Source of the DNA: Petrimonas sulfuriphila
GTDB taxonomy: Bacteria; Bacteroidota; Bacteroidia; Bacteroidales; Dysgonomonadaceae
Assembly: GCA_038561985.1 (NCBI GenBank)
Contig: CP073276.1
Coordinates: 3,100,001-3,164,000 of the forward strand
Direction of reading: 5' to 3'
DNA: 64,000 nucleotides
Positions 52,253 to 61,972 of the stretch are shown in pieces. The translations under genes were made by a program, and so were the position numbers. The first letter of the stretch is position 1. Each line of letters begins with the position of its first letter. The notes beneath the pieces are model-generated. The model worked only from the letters and a program-made list of their open reading frames with translations. It ran no database searches and was not told the DNA's origin.

Positions 52253-52379
52253 GAACGCATGTGTGTGAGTGTGGAAATGCTGTTTCTTAATTAGAACGTA
52301 ATATTTTTCCGGATTTATTTTTGTTTCTTTGTATCCGGAATCATCTGAATTTTATACATAACACAAATAAAATAATCGT

Positions 52380-53519
52380 ATGAAAAAGACAATTTTTACC
52401 CTGTTTCTTGCTTCTTTTTTCGCCTTTGTTTCGCAGGCCCAACAGATCAATAACGGCGTGATGAATCTCAATGAATTTTCCAGGCCCAACAAACGCAGTA
52501 ATATCGTCATACCGGATGTAAACGGCTTTAAGGTGCTGAAGTGTGACTTCCACATGCACACTGTTTTTTCCGATGGCGATGTCTGGCCTACGGTACGTGT
52601 TCAGGAAGCGTGGAGGGAAGGGCTTGACGCCATTGCAATAACCGATCACATGGAGTATACGCCAAAAAAAGACGATATTACACCCAACAACAACCGTCCT
52701 TATGAAATAGCGAAACCCAGTGCTCAACGGCAGGGGATTACCCTGGTAAAAGGAACGGAAGTGACCCGCCAGACTCCTCCCGGACATTTCAATGCCTTGT
52801 TTATCGGTGATACGGACGATTATTTAACCGTGAACACCAACGAGACGGATCGTGAAGCCGTGATGAAAGCCGAGGCACAAAATGCTTTTATTTTCTGGAA
52901 CCATCCCGGTTGGCAGCCCGGAATAGCCGGTTCGTATGAATGGCTTCCGTTTATTGAAGATTTGTATAAAAATAAAGCGCTCGACGGAATAGAGGTTGTT
53001 AACGGAACAGGTTTTCACATGAAAGCACTGGATTGGTGTATCGACAAAAACCTGACCGTAATGGGATCGACAGATGTTCACAATTTAATCAGCCTTAGTT
53101 ATGACAACAGCCGAGATTATGTACACCGTACGATGACCCTTGTTCTGGTCCGTGATAACACTCCCGAATCTGTCCGGGAAGCGTTGGATGCACGAAGAAC
53201 AGTGGCATGGGCAAGTAAATACCTCATGGGAAAAGAAGAAAATGTCCGCTCTCTGTTTAATGCATGTGTGGAAGTTCTTCCTAGCCATCATTCCGAAACC
53301 AATCGCGAGGGAAAAACCATCAAATATTATCAGATCAGAAACAACAGCGACTTGTATTTCGAGATGGAACGTACAGCCGGTAACGGCCCCGGACGTATTG
53401 TCCTTTATCCGCAATCGTCACAAGTAATTGCCGCCGAGAGCGGCCAACCCGTATACAGCGTGGTTACCACTTACGTCCGCAGCGACAAACATCTTTCTGT
53501 GAATTTACTGTTACCTTAA
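52380..53519 (+). CDS. Exported PHP-domain phosphodiesterase (Sb-PDE-like)
   Basis: 379 residues. Signal peptide MKKTIFTLFLASFFAFVSQA, then QQ. The PHP metal site is visible: LKCDFHMHTVFSDGDVWPT, DAIAITDHMEYTPKK, VKGTEVTR, FIFWNHPGWQPG and MGSTDVHNL. The C-terminal region is beta-rich (RIVLYPQSSQV). Known Sb-PDE enzymes are exported organophosphodiesterases. The natural substrate here is unknown; proximity to a GDPD gene suggests phosphodiester scavenging. A strong terminator follows. Confidence 0.88.
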   Translation: MKKTIFTLFLASFFAFVSQAQQINNGVMNLNEFSRPNKRSNIVIPDVNGFKVLKCDFHMHTVFSDGDVWPTVRVQEAWREGLDAIAITDHMEYTPKKDDITPNNNRPYEIAKPSAQRQGITLVKGTEVTRQTPPGHFNALFIGDTDDYLTVNTNETDREAVMKAEAQNAFIFWNHPGWQPGIAGSYEWLPFIEDLYKNKALDGIEVVNGTGFHMKALDWCIDKNLTVMGSTDVHNLISLSYDNSRDYVHRTMTLVLVRDNTPESVREALDARRTVAWASKYLMGKEENVRSLFNACVEVLPSHHSETNREGKTIKYYQIRNNSDLYFEMERTAGNGPGRIVLYPQSSQVIAAESGQPVYSVVTTYVRSDKHLSVNLLLP

Positions 53520-53548
53520 TTTTTTTAGGGAGATATAAAACGAAATAT

Positions 53549-53596
53549 GCTATTCCGGTTTTCATTTTCGAGATGACGCCGGAATAGCTTTTTTTT
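53549..53596 (+). terminator. Rho-independent terminator after the PHP gene
   Basis: GCTATTCCGG and CCGGAATAGC pair perfectly over ten bases around a 20-base loop, followed by eight Ts. A clear boundary between the PHP gene and the MBL gene. Confidence 0.9.
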
Positions 53597-53621
53597 ACAC
53601 TACAATTTGAAAAGAAAGCCG

Positions 53622-53629
53622 TATATTTG
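53622..53629 (+). promoter_or_regulatory. -7 box (TATATTTG) before the MBL gene
   Basis: TAnnTTTG match 42 bases before the start codon and just after the preceding terminator. Confidence 0.55.
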
Positions 53630-53671
53630 TATCAAAATAGGAAACGCATTACAAGAAATTTCTGCCGATAG

Positions 53672-54322
53672 ATGAAGATTAAGACATTCGAATTTAACCC
53701 ATTGGGAGTTAACACCTACGTATTATATGACAGAACGGGTGAGTGTATTGTTGTGGATGCATCCTGTTTTTTCCCCGATGAGAATAAGCTGCTGCTTAAT
53801 TTTATACTGGATAACAACTTAGTTGTTAAACATCTTGTAAACACTCATTTGCATTTTGATCATATTTTCGGGGTAAATTTTTTAGCATCGCAATTTGGTT
53901 TGAAACTCCTGGTGCATCGGGACGATATTGTCTTGCTTGAAAACCTGTCGCAACAACTTCAGCTGTTTGGATTCAATACAAATGTGGATTACCGGCCTGA
54001 AATCGGCGGTTTTCTTGCTGAAAACGATGTAGTTTCTTTTGGAGAGCAACAATTGAAGGTCTTGCACGTCCCCGGACATTCTCCCGGAAGCATTGTTTTC
54101 TACAACGAAAAAGAGAAGCTTGCCCTGGTCGGAGATGTACTTTTCAACGGAAGCATCGGACGCACAGACTTGCTCGAAGGAAGCTTTGAACAACTTACCG
54201 AAGGTATTCGGACAAAACTCTTTACTTTTCCCGATGATACGGAAGTTTACCCGGGACATGGCCCCAAAACAACTATCGGACAGGAGAGAAGATACAACCC
54301 TTTTGTTGGAACAGGGAGTTAG
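53672..54322 (+). CDS. MBL-fold metallo-hydrolase, glyoxalase II-like
   Basis: 216-residue cytoplasmic protein. Metal site complete: NTHLHFDHIFG (HxHxDH), LHVPGHSPGS (His), ALVGDVLFNGSIGRTDLLEG (bridging Asp) and VYPGHGPKTTIG (last His). The GRTDLLEG loop is typical of the YcbL/GloB2-like branch. N-terminus KTFEFNPLGVNTYVLYD is the usual start. Possible hydrolysis of S-lactoyl-thiol or other thioesters; not proven. gcvP follows 89 bases downstream. Confidence 0.92.
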   Translation: MKIKTFEFNPLGVNTYVLYDRTGECIVVDASCFFPDENKLLLNFILDNNLVVKHLVNTHLHFDHIFGVNFLASQFGLKLLVHRDDIVLLENLSQQLQLFGFNTNVDYRPEIGGFLAENDVVSFGEQQLKVLHVPGHSPGSIVFYNEKEKLALVGDVLFNGSIGRTDLLEGSFEQLTEGIRTKLFTFPDDTEVYPGHGPKTTIGQERRYNPFVGTGS

Positions 54323-54411
54323 GACCACGGGTGAAAAACAAAGGATAAGGAGCTAAGATGCTCTTAATTCGTAATTTGTAAATCATAATTAAACTTTAAA
54401 CAAATAACTAT

Positions 54412-57261
54412 ATGGAAATGGAGCATTTTAAAACCCGTCATATCGGAATTAAGCCGGAGGACTTGGGCAACATGTTGCAGACCGTAGGAGTCTCTTCTGT
54501 TGACGAACTGATCGATCAAACTATTCCGGCAGATATTCGGCTAAAGAAGCCTTTATCATTGCCTAAAGCACAATCCGAAATGGAGTACGCCGAAGAGATC
54601 GGACGTATTGCGTCGGCAAACAGAGTTTTTACGTCATACATCGGTATGGGATGGTACGATACGATTACGCCTGCTGCCATTTACCGCAACGTATTTGAAA
54701 ATCCCGTATGGTACACCTCTTATACGCCATACCAGGCCGAGATCTCGCAGGGAAGGCTCGAGGCATTGCTTAATTTTCAAACGGCAGTGAGCGAACTGAC
54801 CGGCCTGCCCCTGGCCAATTGTTCGCTGCTGGACGAAGCTACTGCAGCTGCAGAAGCAGCAACAATGATGTACGGGTTGCGAAGCCGCGATCAGGTGAAA
54901 AATAACACGGAAATCCTTTTTGTTGATCAATACATTTTCCCGCAAACACTGGGCGTCTTACGCACGCGAATGGGAATGGCAGGCATCGAAATTGAAGTGG
55001 GGGATTACAAATGTTTCGATGCGGAGAAAAAATATTTTGGCGCCATCGTACAGTATCCCAACAGCAACGGAAATGTGGAAGATTACCGGAGTTTTGTGGA
55101 AAAAGCACACGCATCGGATTGCAAAGTGGCTGTTGCCGCGGACCTGATGTCGCTCGTATTGTTGACACCTCCGGGCGAGTGGGGAGCTGATATTGCTTTC
55201 GGCAGCAGCCAGCGTTTTGGGATTCCCATGTTTTTCGGTGGTCCTTCGGCTGCTTTTTTTGCCACGCGTGATGAGTATAAACGCAGTATGCCGGGGAGGA
55301 TCATTGGCATATCGAAAGACGTTTACGGCAAGGATGCACTGCGCATGGCCCTGCAAACACGGGAACAGCACATCAAGCGCGAAAAGGCCACGTCCAATAT
55401 TTGTACTGCTCAGGCATTGCTGGCAACTATGGCCTCGTTCTATGCCGTTTACCACGGACCCGAGGGATTGAAAAAGATTGCGAAACGTATTCATTCCGTT
55501 ACCTCGCTGGTGGCAGATGAGTTAAAAGAACTCGGGTTTAAACAGCTTAATAGTAGCTACTTCGATACGCTAAAACTGCAGCTTCCCGAAAATATAACGC
55601 AAGGCGGTGTGAAAGACCTGGCTGAAATGCGCAACATCAATCTCCGTTACTTCGATACCGGAGAAATAGGTATCAGTATCGATGAAACAACAGACGGTTA
55701 TCGTGTTCATGAATTACTGGCCGTGTTTGCCATGGCGGCAGGAAGCTCCAAGGTATTTATGATTGACGAAATGCCGGAGAAAATAACGTTGAAGGGAGAT
55801 CAGTTGCGCACCTCGGATTTCCTGTCTCATCCCAACTTCAATAATTATCACTCCGAGACTGAGTTGATGCGTTACATCAAGCGGTTGGAAAGAAAAGATA
55901 TATCCCTGGCACATTCCATGATTTCGCTCGGGTCATGCACCATGAAACTGAATGCGGCATCAGAGCTTCTCCCTCTGGGGCATCCGGGATTTCAGAAAAT
56001 ACACCCATTTGCTCCTGAAGACCAGGTGCAGGGTTATCAGGAAATGATTCATGAATTGGAATCCATGTTGGCTGAAATTACCGGATTTACGGCAACGAGC
56101 TTACAACCCAATTCGGGTGCTGCCGGAGAATTTTCCGGGTTACTGGTTATAGCCAGTTACCTGAAGAGCATTGGCCAGGGACATCGCAAGACAGTGCTTA
56201 TCCCGGCTTCTGCACACGGAACCAATCCTGCCAGCGCAGTGCAGGCCGGTTTTAACCCGGTGACTGTGGCGACGGATATGAAAGGGAACGTCGATATGGA
56301 AGATTTGCGGAAAAAAGTAGAAACACATCGTGACGATCTCGCTGCCTACATGATTACCTATCCCTCTACACACGGTATCTTCGAAGTCGAGATCCGGGAA
56401 ATGTGCAACATCATTCACGAGGCGGGCGGACAGGTTTATATGGACGGTGCGAACATGAACGCACAGGTCGGGCTAACTAACCCCGGAACTATCGGAGCCG
56501 ATGTTTGCCACCTCAACCTGCACAAAACATTTGCTATCCCTCACGGCGGTGGTGGGCCGGGAGTTGGCCCTATTTGCGTGGCCGAACATTTGGTGCCCTT
56601 CCTCCCGGGCCATCCAGTGATGTTCGAATCGGGCGTGAATGCCGTCTCTGCTGCTCCTTACGGCAGCGCAGGCGTGCTTGCTATTACTTACGGATATATA
56701 AAAATGATGGGAACGGATGGCTTAACGGAAGCCACTAAAATAGCTATCTTGAACGCCAACTATCTGGCTGAGAAATTAAACGATTCTTACGGGATCGTTT
56801 ATCGCGGAGCGAACGGCAGGGTAGGGCACGAGTTGATTCTGGAATGCCGGGGATTGAAATCCGTTTCCGGAATCACAGAAACGGATATTGCCAAACGACT
56901 GATGGATTACGGATTTCATGCGCCCACACTCTCGTTCCCTGTCCACGGGACGTTAATGATCGAACCTACCGAAAGTGAAAGCCTTGCCGAGTTGAATCGA
57001 TTTGTGGATGCCATGCAGCAAATCCATGCCGAAATCATCGAGGTCTCACGAGGCGAATACACTGCCGAAGACAATGTACTGGTAAATGCTCCGCATCCCG
57101 AGTACGAATCGGTTGCCGACGAGTGGAAGCATGCTTACCCGCGCAGCAAGGCGGTTTATCCGTTGCCTTTCGTGGCAGAAAACAAATTCTGGGTAAATGT
57201 TGCCCGCGTGGATAATGCGTTTGGCGACAGAAACCTGGTAGCGTGTTTATGCAGTATGTAG
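54412..57261 (+). CDS. gcvP: Glycine dehydrogenase (decarboxylating), P protein
   Basis: 949 residues, the fused homodimer-type P protein of the glycine cleavage system, which decarboxylates glycine and passes the aminomethyl group to GcvH lipoate. Seen: FKTRHIGI start, FTSYIGMGWYDTITPAAIYR, PYQAEISQGRLEALLNFQT, SLGSCTMKLNAASELLPL, and the PLP-lysine motif HLNLHKTFAIPHGGGGPG (Lys about residue 705). GVNAVSAAPYGSAGVL follows. No gcvH, gcvT or lpd gene is in the window and no glycine riboswitch was recognised upstream. Confidence 0.97.
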   Translation: MEMEHFKTRHIGIKPEDLGNMLQTVGVSSVDELIDQTIPADIRLKKPLSLPKAQSEMEYAEEIGRIASANRVFTSYIGMGWYDTITPAAIYRNVFENPVWYTSYTPYQAEISQGRLEALLNFQTAVSELTGLPLANCSLLDEATAAAEAATMMYGLRSRDQVKNNTEILFVDQYIFPQTLGVLRTRMGMAGIEIEVGDYKCFDAEKKYFGAIVQYPNSNGNVEDYRSFVEKAHASDCKVAVAADLMSLVLLTPPGEWGADIAFGSSQRFGIPMFFGGPSAAFFATRDEYKRSMPGRIIGISKDVYGKDALRMALQTREQHIKREKATSNICTAQALLATMASFYAVYHGPEGLKKIAKRIHSVTSLVADELKELGFKQLNSSYFDTLKLQLPENITQGGVKDLAEMRNINLRYFDTGEIGISIDETTDGYRVHELLAVFAMAAGSSKVFMIDEMPEKITLKGDQLRTSDFLSHPNFNNYHSETELMRYIKRLERKDISLAHSMISLGSCTMKLNAASELLPLGHPGFQKIHPFAPEDQVQGYQEMIHELESMLAEITGFTATSLQPNSGAAGEFSGLLVIASYLKSIGQGHRKTVLIPASAHGTNPASAVQAGFNPVTVATDMKGNVDMEDLRKKVETHRDDLAAYMITYPSTHGIFEVEIREMCNIIHEAGGQVYMDGANMNAQVGLTNPGTIGADVCHLNLHKTFAIPHGGGGPGVGPICVAEHLVPFLPGHPVMFESGVNAVSAAPYGSAGVLAITYGYIKMMGTDGLTEATKIAILNANYLAEKLNDSYGIVYRGANGRVGHELILECRGLKSVSGITETDIAKRLMDYGFHAPTLSFPVHGTLMIEPTESESLAELNRFVDAMQQIHAEIIEVSRGEYTAEDNVLVNAPHPEYESVADEWKHAYPRSKAVYPLPFVAENKFWVNVARVDNAFGDRNLVACLCSM

Positions 57262-57321
57262 CAATTTTCAAGAACTACTGCTTCATACAGTTTAATTTCA
57301 CTTAACTTTTTCATATGTTAG

Positions 57322-59961
57322 TCACAAGATTTTAAATCTCACTCTCAAAAGTATTTCTGACGGGCGCAAATCATATATTGAATAATAACTGCTGATATCG
57401 CTGTAGGAATAGGTTATGAACTTGTTTGTATTAAAAATGTTTGTCCAATCCAGCATTAAATCCACGTTTTTTAACTTGTATTTTACACCCAGGTTCCCAA
57501 ACCAAGATGACCGGGCTTCAGACTCTATCAAGCTGTTGAAATAATGATTGAACGATATATTGAAAATCAGTTTTTTTACCGGAATTATTGAGGTGCCTAG
57601 ATTTTGTGCAACATTATGAACGGCCGGCATGGATTGATTGCGGATTTTACTTCGGGTATGGCGATAAGAAATGTCGTATTTGAGGACCATAAATCTGCCA
57701 ATATCCGTAGTAATGGAAGGGGATAAGGAGTAAGAGTCAAAATTCAAATTCGAAACAATGCCTTGATTTAGCGACAGGGTTTTGCTTTTATTATAACTTG
57801 CAAACAACTTCATTTCCGATTTTATCGCATCGATACTTTGGCTGAAAGAATAATCCAACCCGTAGTAATGCGAAGTATTAGTATAAGGAATACTCGTGGA
57901 ACTGCTCATTATGCCGTTATAGCGGACATCTCCAAGTGTATTGCGCCATATATTGGAATAGGATAACCTGAAAGATGTAAATAATGTTGTAAAGGGATTT
58001 TTGTAACTGAAATGCACGAAAGTGCCGGTTTGATGGTTTTTGCCGAGCAATCCGTTACTTCTGTTCATTCCCCGGTAATTAGCCATGATATATCCCAGAT
58101 AATCTTCGTTAATACCCCCAAATTGATTTGAAAAACGTACGTTTGAAAACAAGTCCCATCGCGAACTGATAGGATATTGAATGATCAGGAGTGGTGAAAT
58201 AAGCACATGCCCCCCGTTTTTTGAAGTATTTCGAATGTGGGCGTTCCGATTGATAAACAGATAACTAACCGGAAAAGAAAGAATCGGTTTGAAATTTTCC
58301 GAAAAACGATAAGACAGGCTCCCATTAAGGCGAATACCAATTTCGTTTCGATGTAATCGGTTTCGTAAAGTGTCTGCCGAAACTGATGAAATCGCATCAG
58401 ACACAAAAAGGCCGGACTGCATAAAGTAATGATCGGAAAATACATTGGTGCTGTAGCCAACCGTAAAACGCTTGCCCAAGTTTCCTCCAGATACATACAG
58501 ATTAGTTTTTAAATGGTTATAAGAAACCTCTTGCCGGATTAATGTATCTGATTCTTTTAAGTTAGTAAAAACTTCATCGAACAAAACAGGTGAAACGCTC
58601 AGTGAATGATTCTGCATAGTATAGGATATTTGAGAGCCAACCCTGAAATTTTTATTCTCTTTCCGGCGCAAGTACTCGAAATCGTTGCCAATGTTGAACG
58701 ATGGAAATTGTAGAAATTGGGATATGTCGCGTACAGCGGCAATTTTACCGGTATGCTCGTTCCATCTGGAAGATACATTGAGCTTGTTATTCAGGAAATA
58801 TTCATCGGTATTCCCCTCCAGTGTAAGTGTTCCCTCCAGCTCACGCTTTAATAATTGGGCATTCATATCTTCGGTTATGTGGATGTTTCCACCGTCAGCC
58901 ACAAATATATCTCGTTTTGAATAACTACTGCTTTTTTGTTGATCGTATAAATAATTAAGGTTCCCGGTCAGCGTAAGATCTTTCTTTAATGCTTTCAGGC
59001 TGTTGAGCGATCCCAAGTGTGCATTATTAAACAGATGATGCTGTTCTCTTATGGCAGGCGGAACGGGTGCAATTACCGACATGAAGTTTACCGGGCCTCC
59101 GCCGGATCCACCGTAAAAAGACGTCAACTCCCGCACGATATCCCGTCCTGTATTATCGCCCTTATAGACCGACATATCTTGTTGAGTCGCCGAGAAACGC
59201 ATTCCTACCAATTCGTTGCTCAATAACATAGGTGGAAGTCCCGCTCCGGCTTGCGCAGTAAGAAAAAAAGCACCGTGTGCCGATTTTTTTAATTTAAGAT
59301 TAATGGCGGCTGCTTCGGGAATTTCCATGTCTTTTAGCGCCTTGATGGGTTGGTGGTTCTCAAGCACTTGCACGGATGCCACTTTTGTAGCATCGACATT
59401 ATTGGTGGCGATACCGTACTTCCCTTTCAGCAGGTCCAATCCTTCTACATAAAATTTGCTGATAGCTTTGTTCTGATAGAGTATCTGTCCCGAAGATAAC
59501 ACTTGGATTCCGGGCAGTTTTTTTAATACGTCGCCAATGCTGCGGTCGGTTTCGTCCAGAAAACTCGCTACATCGTAATGGATAGTATCACCCAACTGAC
59601 GGATTTTAGGTGCCTGGACAATAACTTCTTTTAGCTCCATTGTTTTTTCAACTACCAAGAATTCCACGAACCCTATATCGCTTTTTACGTGTTTTGTCTG
59701 GCTTTCCAATGTCATGGCTTTCACGGATATTTCTACCGAGTCGGGCATATTGGCGCTCCTTAGCGTGAACGTCCCCTCTTTCGAAGTCATCGAATAGGAT
59801 ATAATTGATGTTGAGCCTACAGGATGCATTGTAACGGCAGCATTTGCAACAGGCTCCCGGGTTTGTTGGTCAAGTACTCGGCCTTTGATTTCTTTCTGAG
59901 CAAAAACAGCACTAAAAGAAAGCAACAGTATTAGAATGAAAAGAGTTGTTTTTCTGCTCAT
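57322..59961 (-). CDS. GLPGLI-associated outer-membrane beta-barrel protein
   Basis: 879 residues. Signal peptide MSRKTTLFILILLLSFSAVFA, then Q. A CarboxypepD_reg domain (KEIKGRVLDQQTREPVANAA) and a degenerate plug (LKKLPGIQVLSSGQILYQNK; ISKFYVEGLDLLKGKYGIAT) precede a barrel of about 650 residues ending LLRVRFKIL. The FYVEGLDLLKGKYG form of the plug is typical of barrels encoded beside GLPGLI genes; no clear TonB box is seen. It starts six bases after the second GLPGLI gene, so the four-gene group is an operon. Cargo unknown. Confidence 0.88.
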   Translation of the reverse strand: MSRKTTLFILILLLSFSAVFAQKEIKGRVLDQQTREPVANAAVTMHPVGSTSIISYSMTSKEGTFTLRSANMPDSVEISVKAMTLESQTKHVKSDIGFVEFLVVEKTMELKEVIVQAPKIRQLGDTIHYDVASFLDETDRSIGDVLKKLPGIQVLSSGQILYQNKAISKFYVEGLDLLKGKYGIATNNVDATKVASVQVLENHQPIKALKDMEIPEAAAINLKLKKSAHGAFFLTAQAGAGLPPMLLSNELVGMRFSATQQDMSVYKGDNTGRDIVRELTSFYGGSGGGPVNFMSVIAPVPPAIREQHHLFNNAHLGSLNSLKALKKDLTLTGNLNYLYDQQKSSSYSKRDIFVADGGNIHITEDMNAQLLKRELEGTLTLEGNTDEYFLNNKLNVSSRWNEHTGKIAAVRDISQFLQFPSFNIGNDFEYLRRKENKNFRVGSQISYTMQNHSLSVSPVLFDEVFTNLKESDTLIRQEVSYNHLKTNLYVSGGNLGKRFTVGYSTNVFSDHYFMQSGLFVSDAISSVSADTLRNRLHRNEIGIRLNGSLSYRFSENFKPILSFPVSYLFINRNAHIRNTSKNGGHVLISPLLIIQYPISSRWDLFSNVRFSNQFGGINEDYLGYIMANYRGMNRSNGLLGKNHQTGTFVHFSYKNPFTTLFTSFRLSYSNIWRNTLGDVRYNGIMSSSTSIPYTNTSHYYGLDYSFSQSIDAIKSEMKLFASYNKSKTLSLNQGIVSNLNFDSYSLSPSITTDIGRFMVLKYDISYRHTRSKIRNQSMPAVHNVAQNLGTSIIPVKKLIFNISFNHYFNSLIESEARSSWFGNLGVKYKLKNVDLMLDWTNIFNTNKFITYSYSDISSYYSIYDLRPSEILLRVRFKIL

Positions 59962-59967
59962 TTATGC

Positions 59968-60831
59968 TTATTCACCTATTTCCATTTCGGGATATGTAAT
60001 GGGGTTATTTATATTGTAAAAAAAGATTATTGAGTTTGAACTTTCGTAAAAACCATACCCAACTTTCTGATACTTATTTTGTTTTAATTTATTAAATAGC
60101 TTATAATCGATTGTTTCAAAAGTATTATTTAAAATATCATTGACTTTCAATATCGGAGAATCAATCTTTTCCAGTCCAATGGCTGTCATACAAAAAACGT
60201 TGTCAGAATCCTCAATTTTCATAATCATTCCGGGCAATCCGTGAAATTTCCACGGGCCGTCATTAATAGGAATATCAATTGTAAACCATGCATAGTATCT
60301 GCGACCTCTAAACTGCGTTACAGCCTTCATACAATGATAATTAAGAATAGTCGCTGTATCAGCTAATATTTCCCAGTCTAAAACAATTGACTCGGCTACT
60401 TTATATTTATATTTTAAATCATTATCTCTGCCTAATGTAATAACTTCATTAGAAAGACGTTCCTTAAAGATATATGCAGTCTCAGCTTTTCTTCCACCAG
60501 TTGTTTCATCTACTTTCATGTTTAACTCCAATCTTCTTTCGAGTTCTTGTTTGTCGGTTGAAAAACGTAACCTTTTCATTTTCAGAAAATTTGAATTATC
60601 TGTGGAATCAATAGTTCTGAGTCTCCAGTCATAGTATACCGAATATGAATTTTCAATATCTAAAGCCATGGTATCGGTTATGACAAAAGGGTCTCCATTC
60701 TTAATTGCTTGCTGTTCGGCTCTATAGATTATACGGAAAATGGCAGAGTTTTGCGTTTCTTTGATCGATTGTGCTTTTGCGGATAAAAACAACAATAAAA
60801 GAGAGTTAATAATTGATACAGACTTTTTCAT
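59968..60831 (-). CDS. GLPGLI family exported protein
   Basis: 287 residues. Signal peptide MKKSVSIINSLLLLFLSAKA, then Q. The family motif is seen as KFHGLPGMIMKIED, preceded by NYHCMKAVTQFRGRRYYAWF (the conserved C-KA...GR.Y.AWF block). The end reads NPITYPEMEIGE, shared with the neighbouring paralogue. Family (TIGR01200) is restricted to Bacteroidota with unknown function; strand-rich, periplasmic or surface. 21 bases separate it from the upstream paralogue and six from the barrel gene. Confidence 0.92.
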   Translation of the reverse strand: MKKSVSIINSLLLLFLSAKAQSIKETQNSAIFRIIYRAEQQAIKNGDPFVITDTMALDIENSYSVYYDWRLRTIDSTDNSNFLKMKRLRFSTDKQELERRLELNMKVDETTGGRKAETAYIFKERLSNEVITLGRDNDLKYKYKVAESIVLDWEILADTATILNYHCMKAVTQFRGRRYYAWFTIDIPINDGPWKFHGLPGMIMKIEDSDNVFCMTAIGLEKIDSPILKVNDILNNTFETIDYKLFNKLKQNKYQKVGYGFYESSNSIIFFYNINNPITYPEMEIGE

Positions 60832-60852
60832 TTTTGAATTTTTTGCTGGTAT

Positions 60853-61752
60853 TCATTCTATAATTTTCATTTCAGGATACATTATCGGATTTTTGCTCCG
60901 ATAATAAATAACGGCATCACCATCAGAAAAGCCGATAGTAATACGACTAAATTTATCTTTTCGAAATGCTTGCCATTGTTTTATGCTGCCATTTAAGTAT
61001 CCTGACACAAATCGAAAATCCCAATCAATAGCAATTTCCGTATCTGTCAATTCTTGCATGCCAATAGCATTTAATTCAAATACTTTCTCATTGTCTGCTA
61101 TTTTCAGTATCAGTCCAGGTAATCCATAAAACTTCCAAGGCCCTTCATTCATAGGCAGATCTAACGTAAACCATGCGGCATATTGACGGCCTCTGAAAAC
61201 TGTGGTTGCTTTGTGGCAGGGATAATTCAGAATAGTAAGCATATCTTCACTTATTAACCATTGTTGGGGTGGAATAAATTCAATAATACGAAAAAGAGCG
61301 AATTTATCGAAAGAGGTTATCGGTCCCTGATCTATAGTTATGATTTCGTTCTTCTCTTTATTTTTAAATATTTTGGCAGATTCACCCAGATTATTTCTTA
61401 AGTTTCTGACTTCTAAGACTTCTTGTTTAGCAGTTAACCGTTTTTCTAAAGCTTCAGCATCACTGCTGTAACGTATTTTTCTTGGAGAAACCTTGTTTGC
61501 AGGAGTCTTGTCTTGTCCAATAAAAAAATACGATGACCAGTTTTGCCCAATATCTAATGCCATGGTATCCGTAATAATTATTGGGTTACCATCTTTCAGT
61601 GCACGTTGCTCGACTTTATAAAACACACGAAAAAAAGCGGAATCTAATATTTCGCGATTGGGTGTTTTTTGAGTAGACTCCAGGGCTGGTGAACCAATAA
61701 TTGTCCAAAATAGGAATATAGAAAGTAAGATGATAAATGTTTTAATCTTCAT
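60853..61752 (-). CDS. GLPGLI family exported protein (paralogue)
   Basis: 299 residues from the Met at 61752 (MKIKTFIILLSIFLFWTIIG signal); an in-frame Met 14 codons upstream would displace the signal. Motif FYGLPGLILKIADNEKVF, with NYPCHKATTVFRGRQYAAWF before it. Both paralogues share the block KDGNP-type 'DG/DPxVITDTMALDI' and a C-terminal NPIMYPEMKIIE. The second copy next to it has clearly diverged, so the duplication is old. A 220-base gap separates it from the TlpA-like gene. Confidence 0.92.
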   Translation of the reverse strand: MKIKTFIILLSIFLFWTIIGSPALESTQKTPNREILDSAFFRVFYKVEQRALKDGNPIIITDTMALDIGQNWSSYFFIGQDKTPANKVSPRKIRYSSDAEALEKRLTAKQEVLEVRNLRNNLGESAKIFKNKEKNEIITIDQGPITSFDKFALFRIIEFIPPQQWLISEDMLTILNYPCHKATTVFRGRQYAAWFTLDLPMNEGPWKFYGLPGLILKIADNEKVFELNAIGMQELTDTEIAIDWDFRFVSGYLNGSIKQWQAFRKDKFSRITIGFSDGDAVIYYRSKNPIMYPEMKIIE

Positions 61753-61972
61753 ATAACAATATCCTTTAATTGGGGTAATCGATAAAGATCCCACATACTT
61801 TCACACTCTAACCTTCTTTTTCTATATCGATTATTCAATAGATCGCCTATTATCAATCGTTTCTATATGCTGTTTCTTGCGGACATCAATTCAAATGATT
61901 CAAAAGAAAATATTTTTTGCAAAATAAGCACGTTCCTAAAATATCCATACATTTAAATTTTACCCCGAACAT
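61753..61972. other. Gap between the TlpA-like and GLPGLI genes
   Basis: A/T-rich, 220 bases. No gene, terminator hairpin or convincing -7 box was seen. Confidence 0.4.

Noticed and set aside
54323-54411. Glycine riboswitch before gcvP
   Set aside because: The gap is only 89 bases, A/T-rich, and lacks the conserved aptamer cores.
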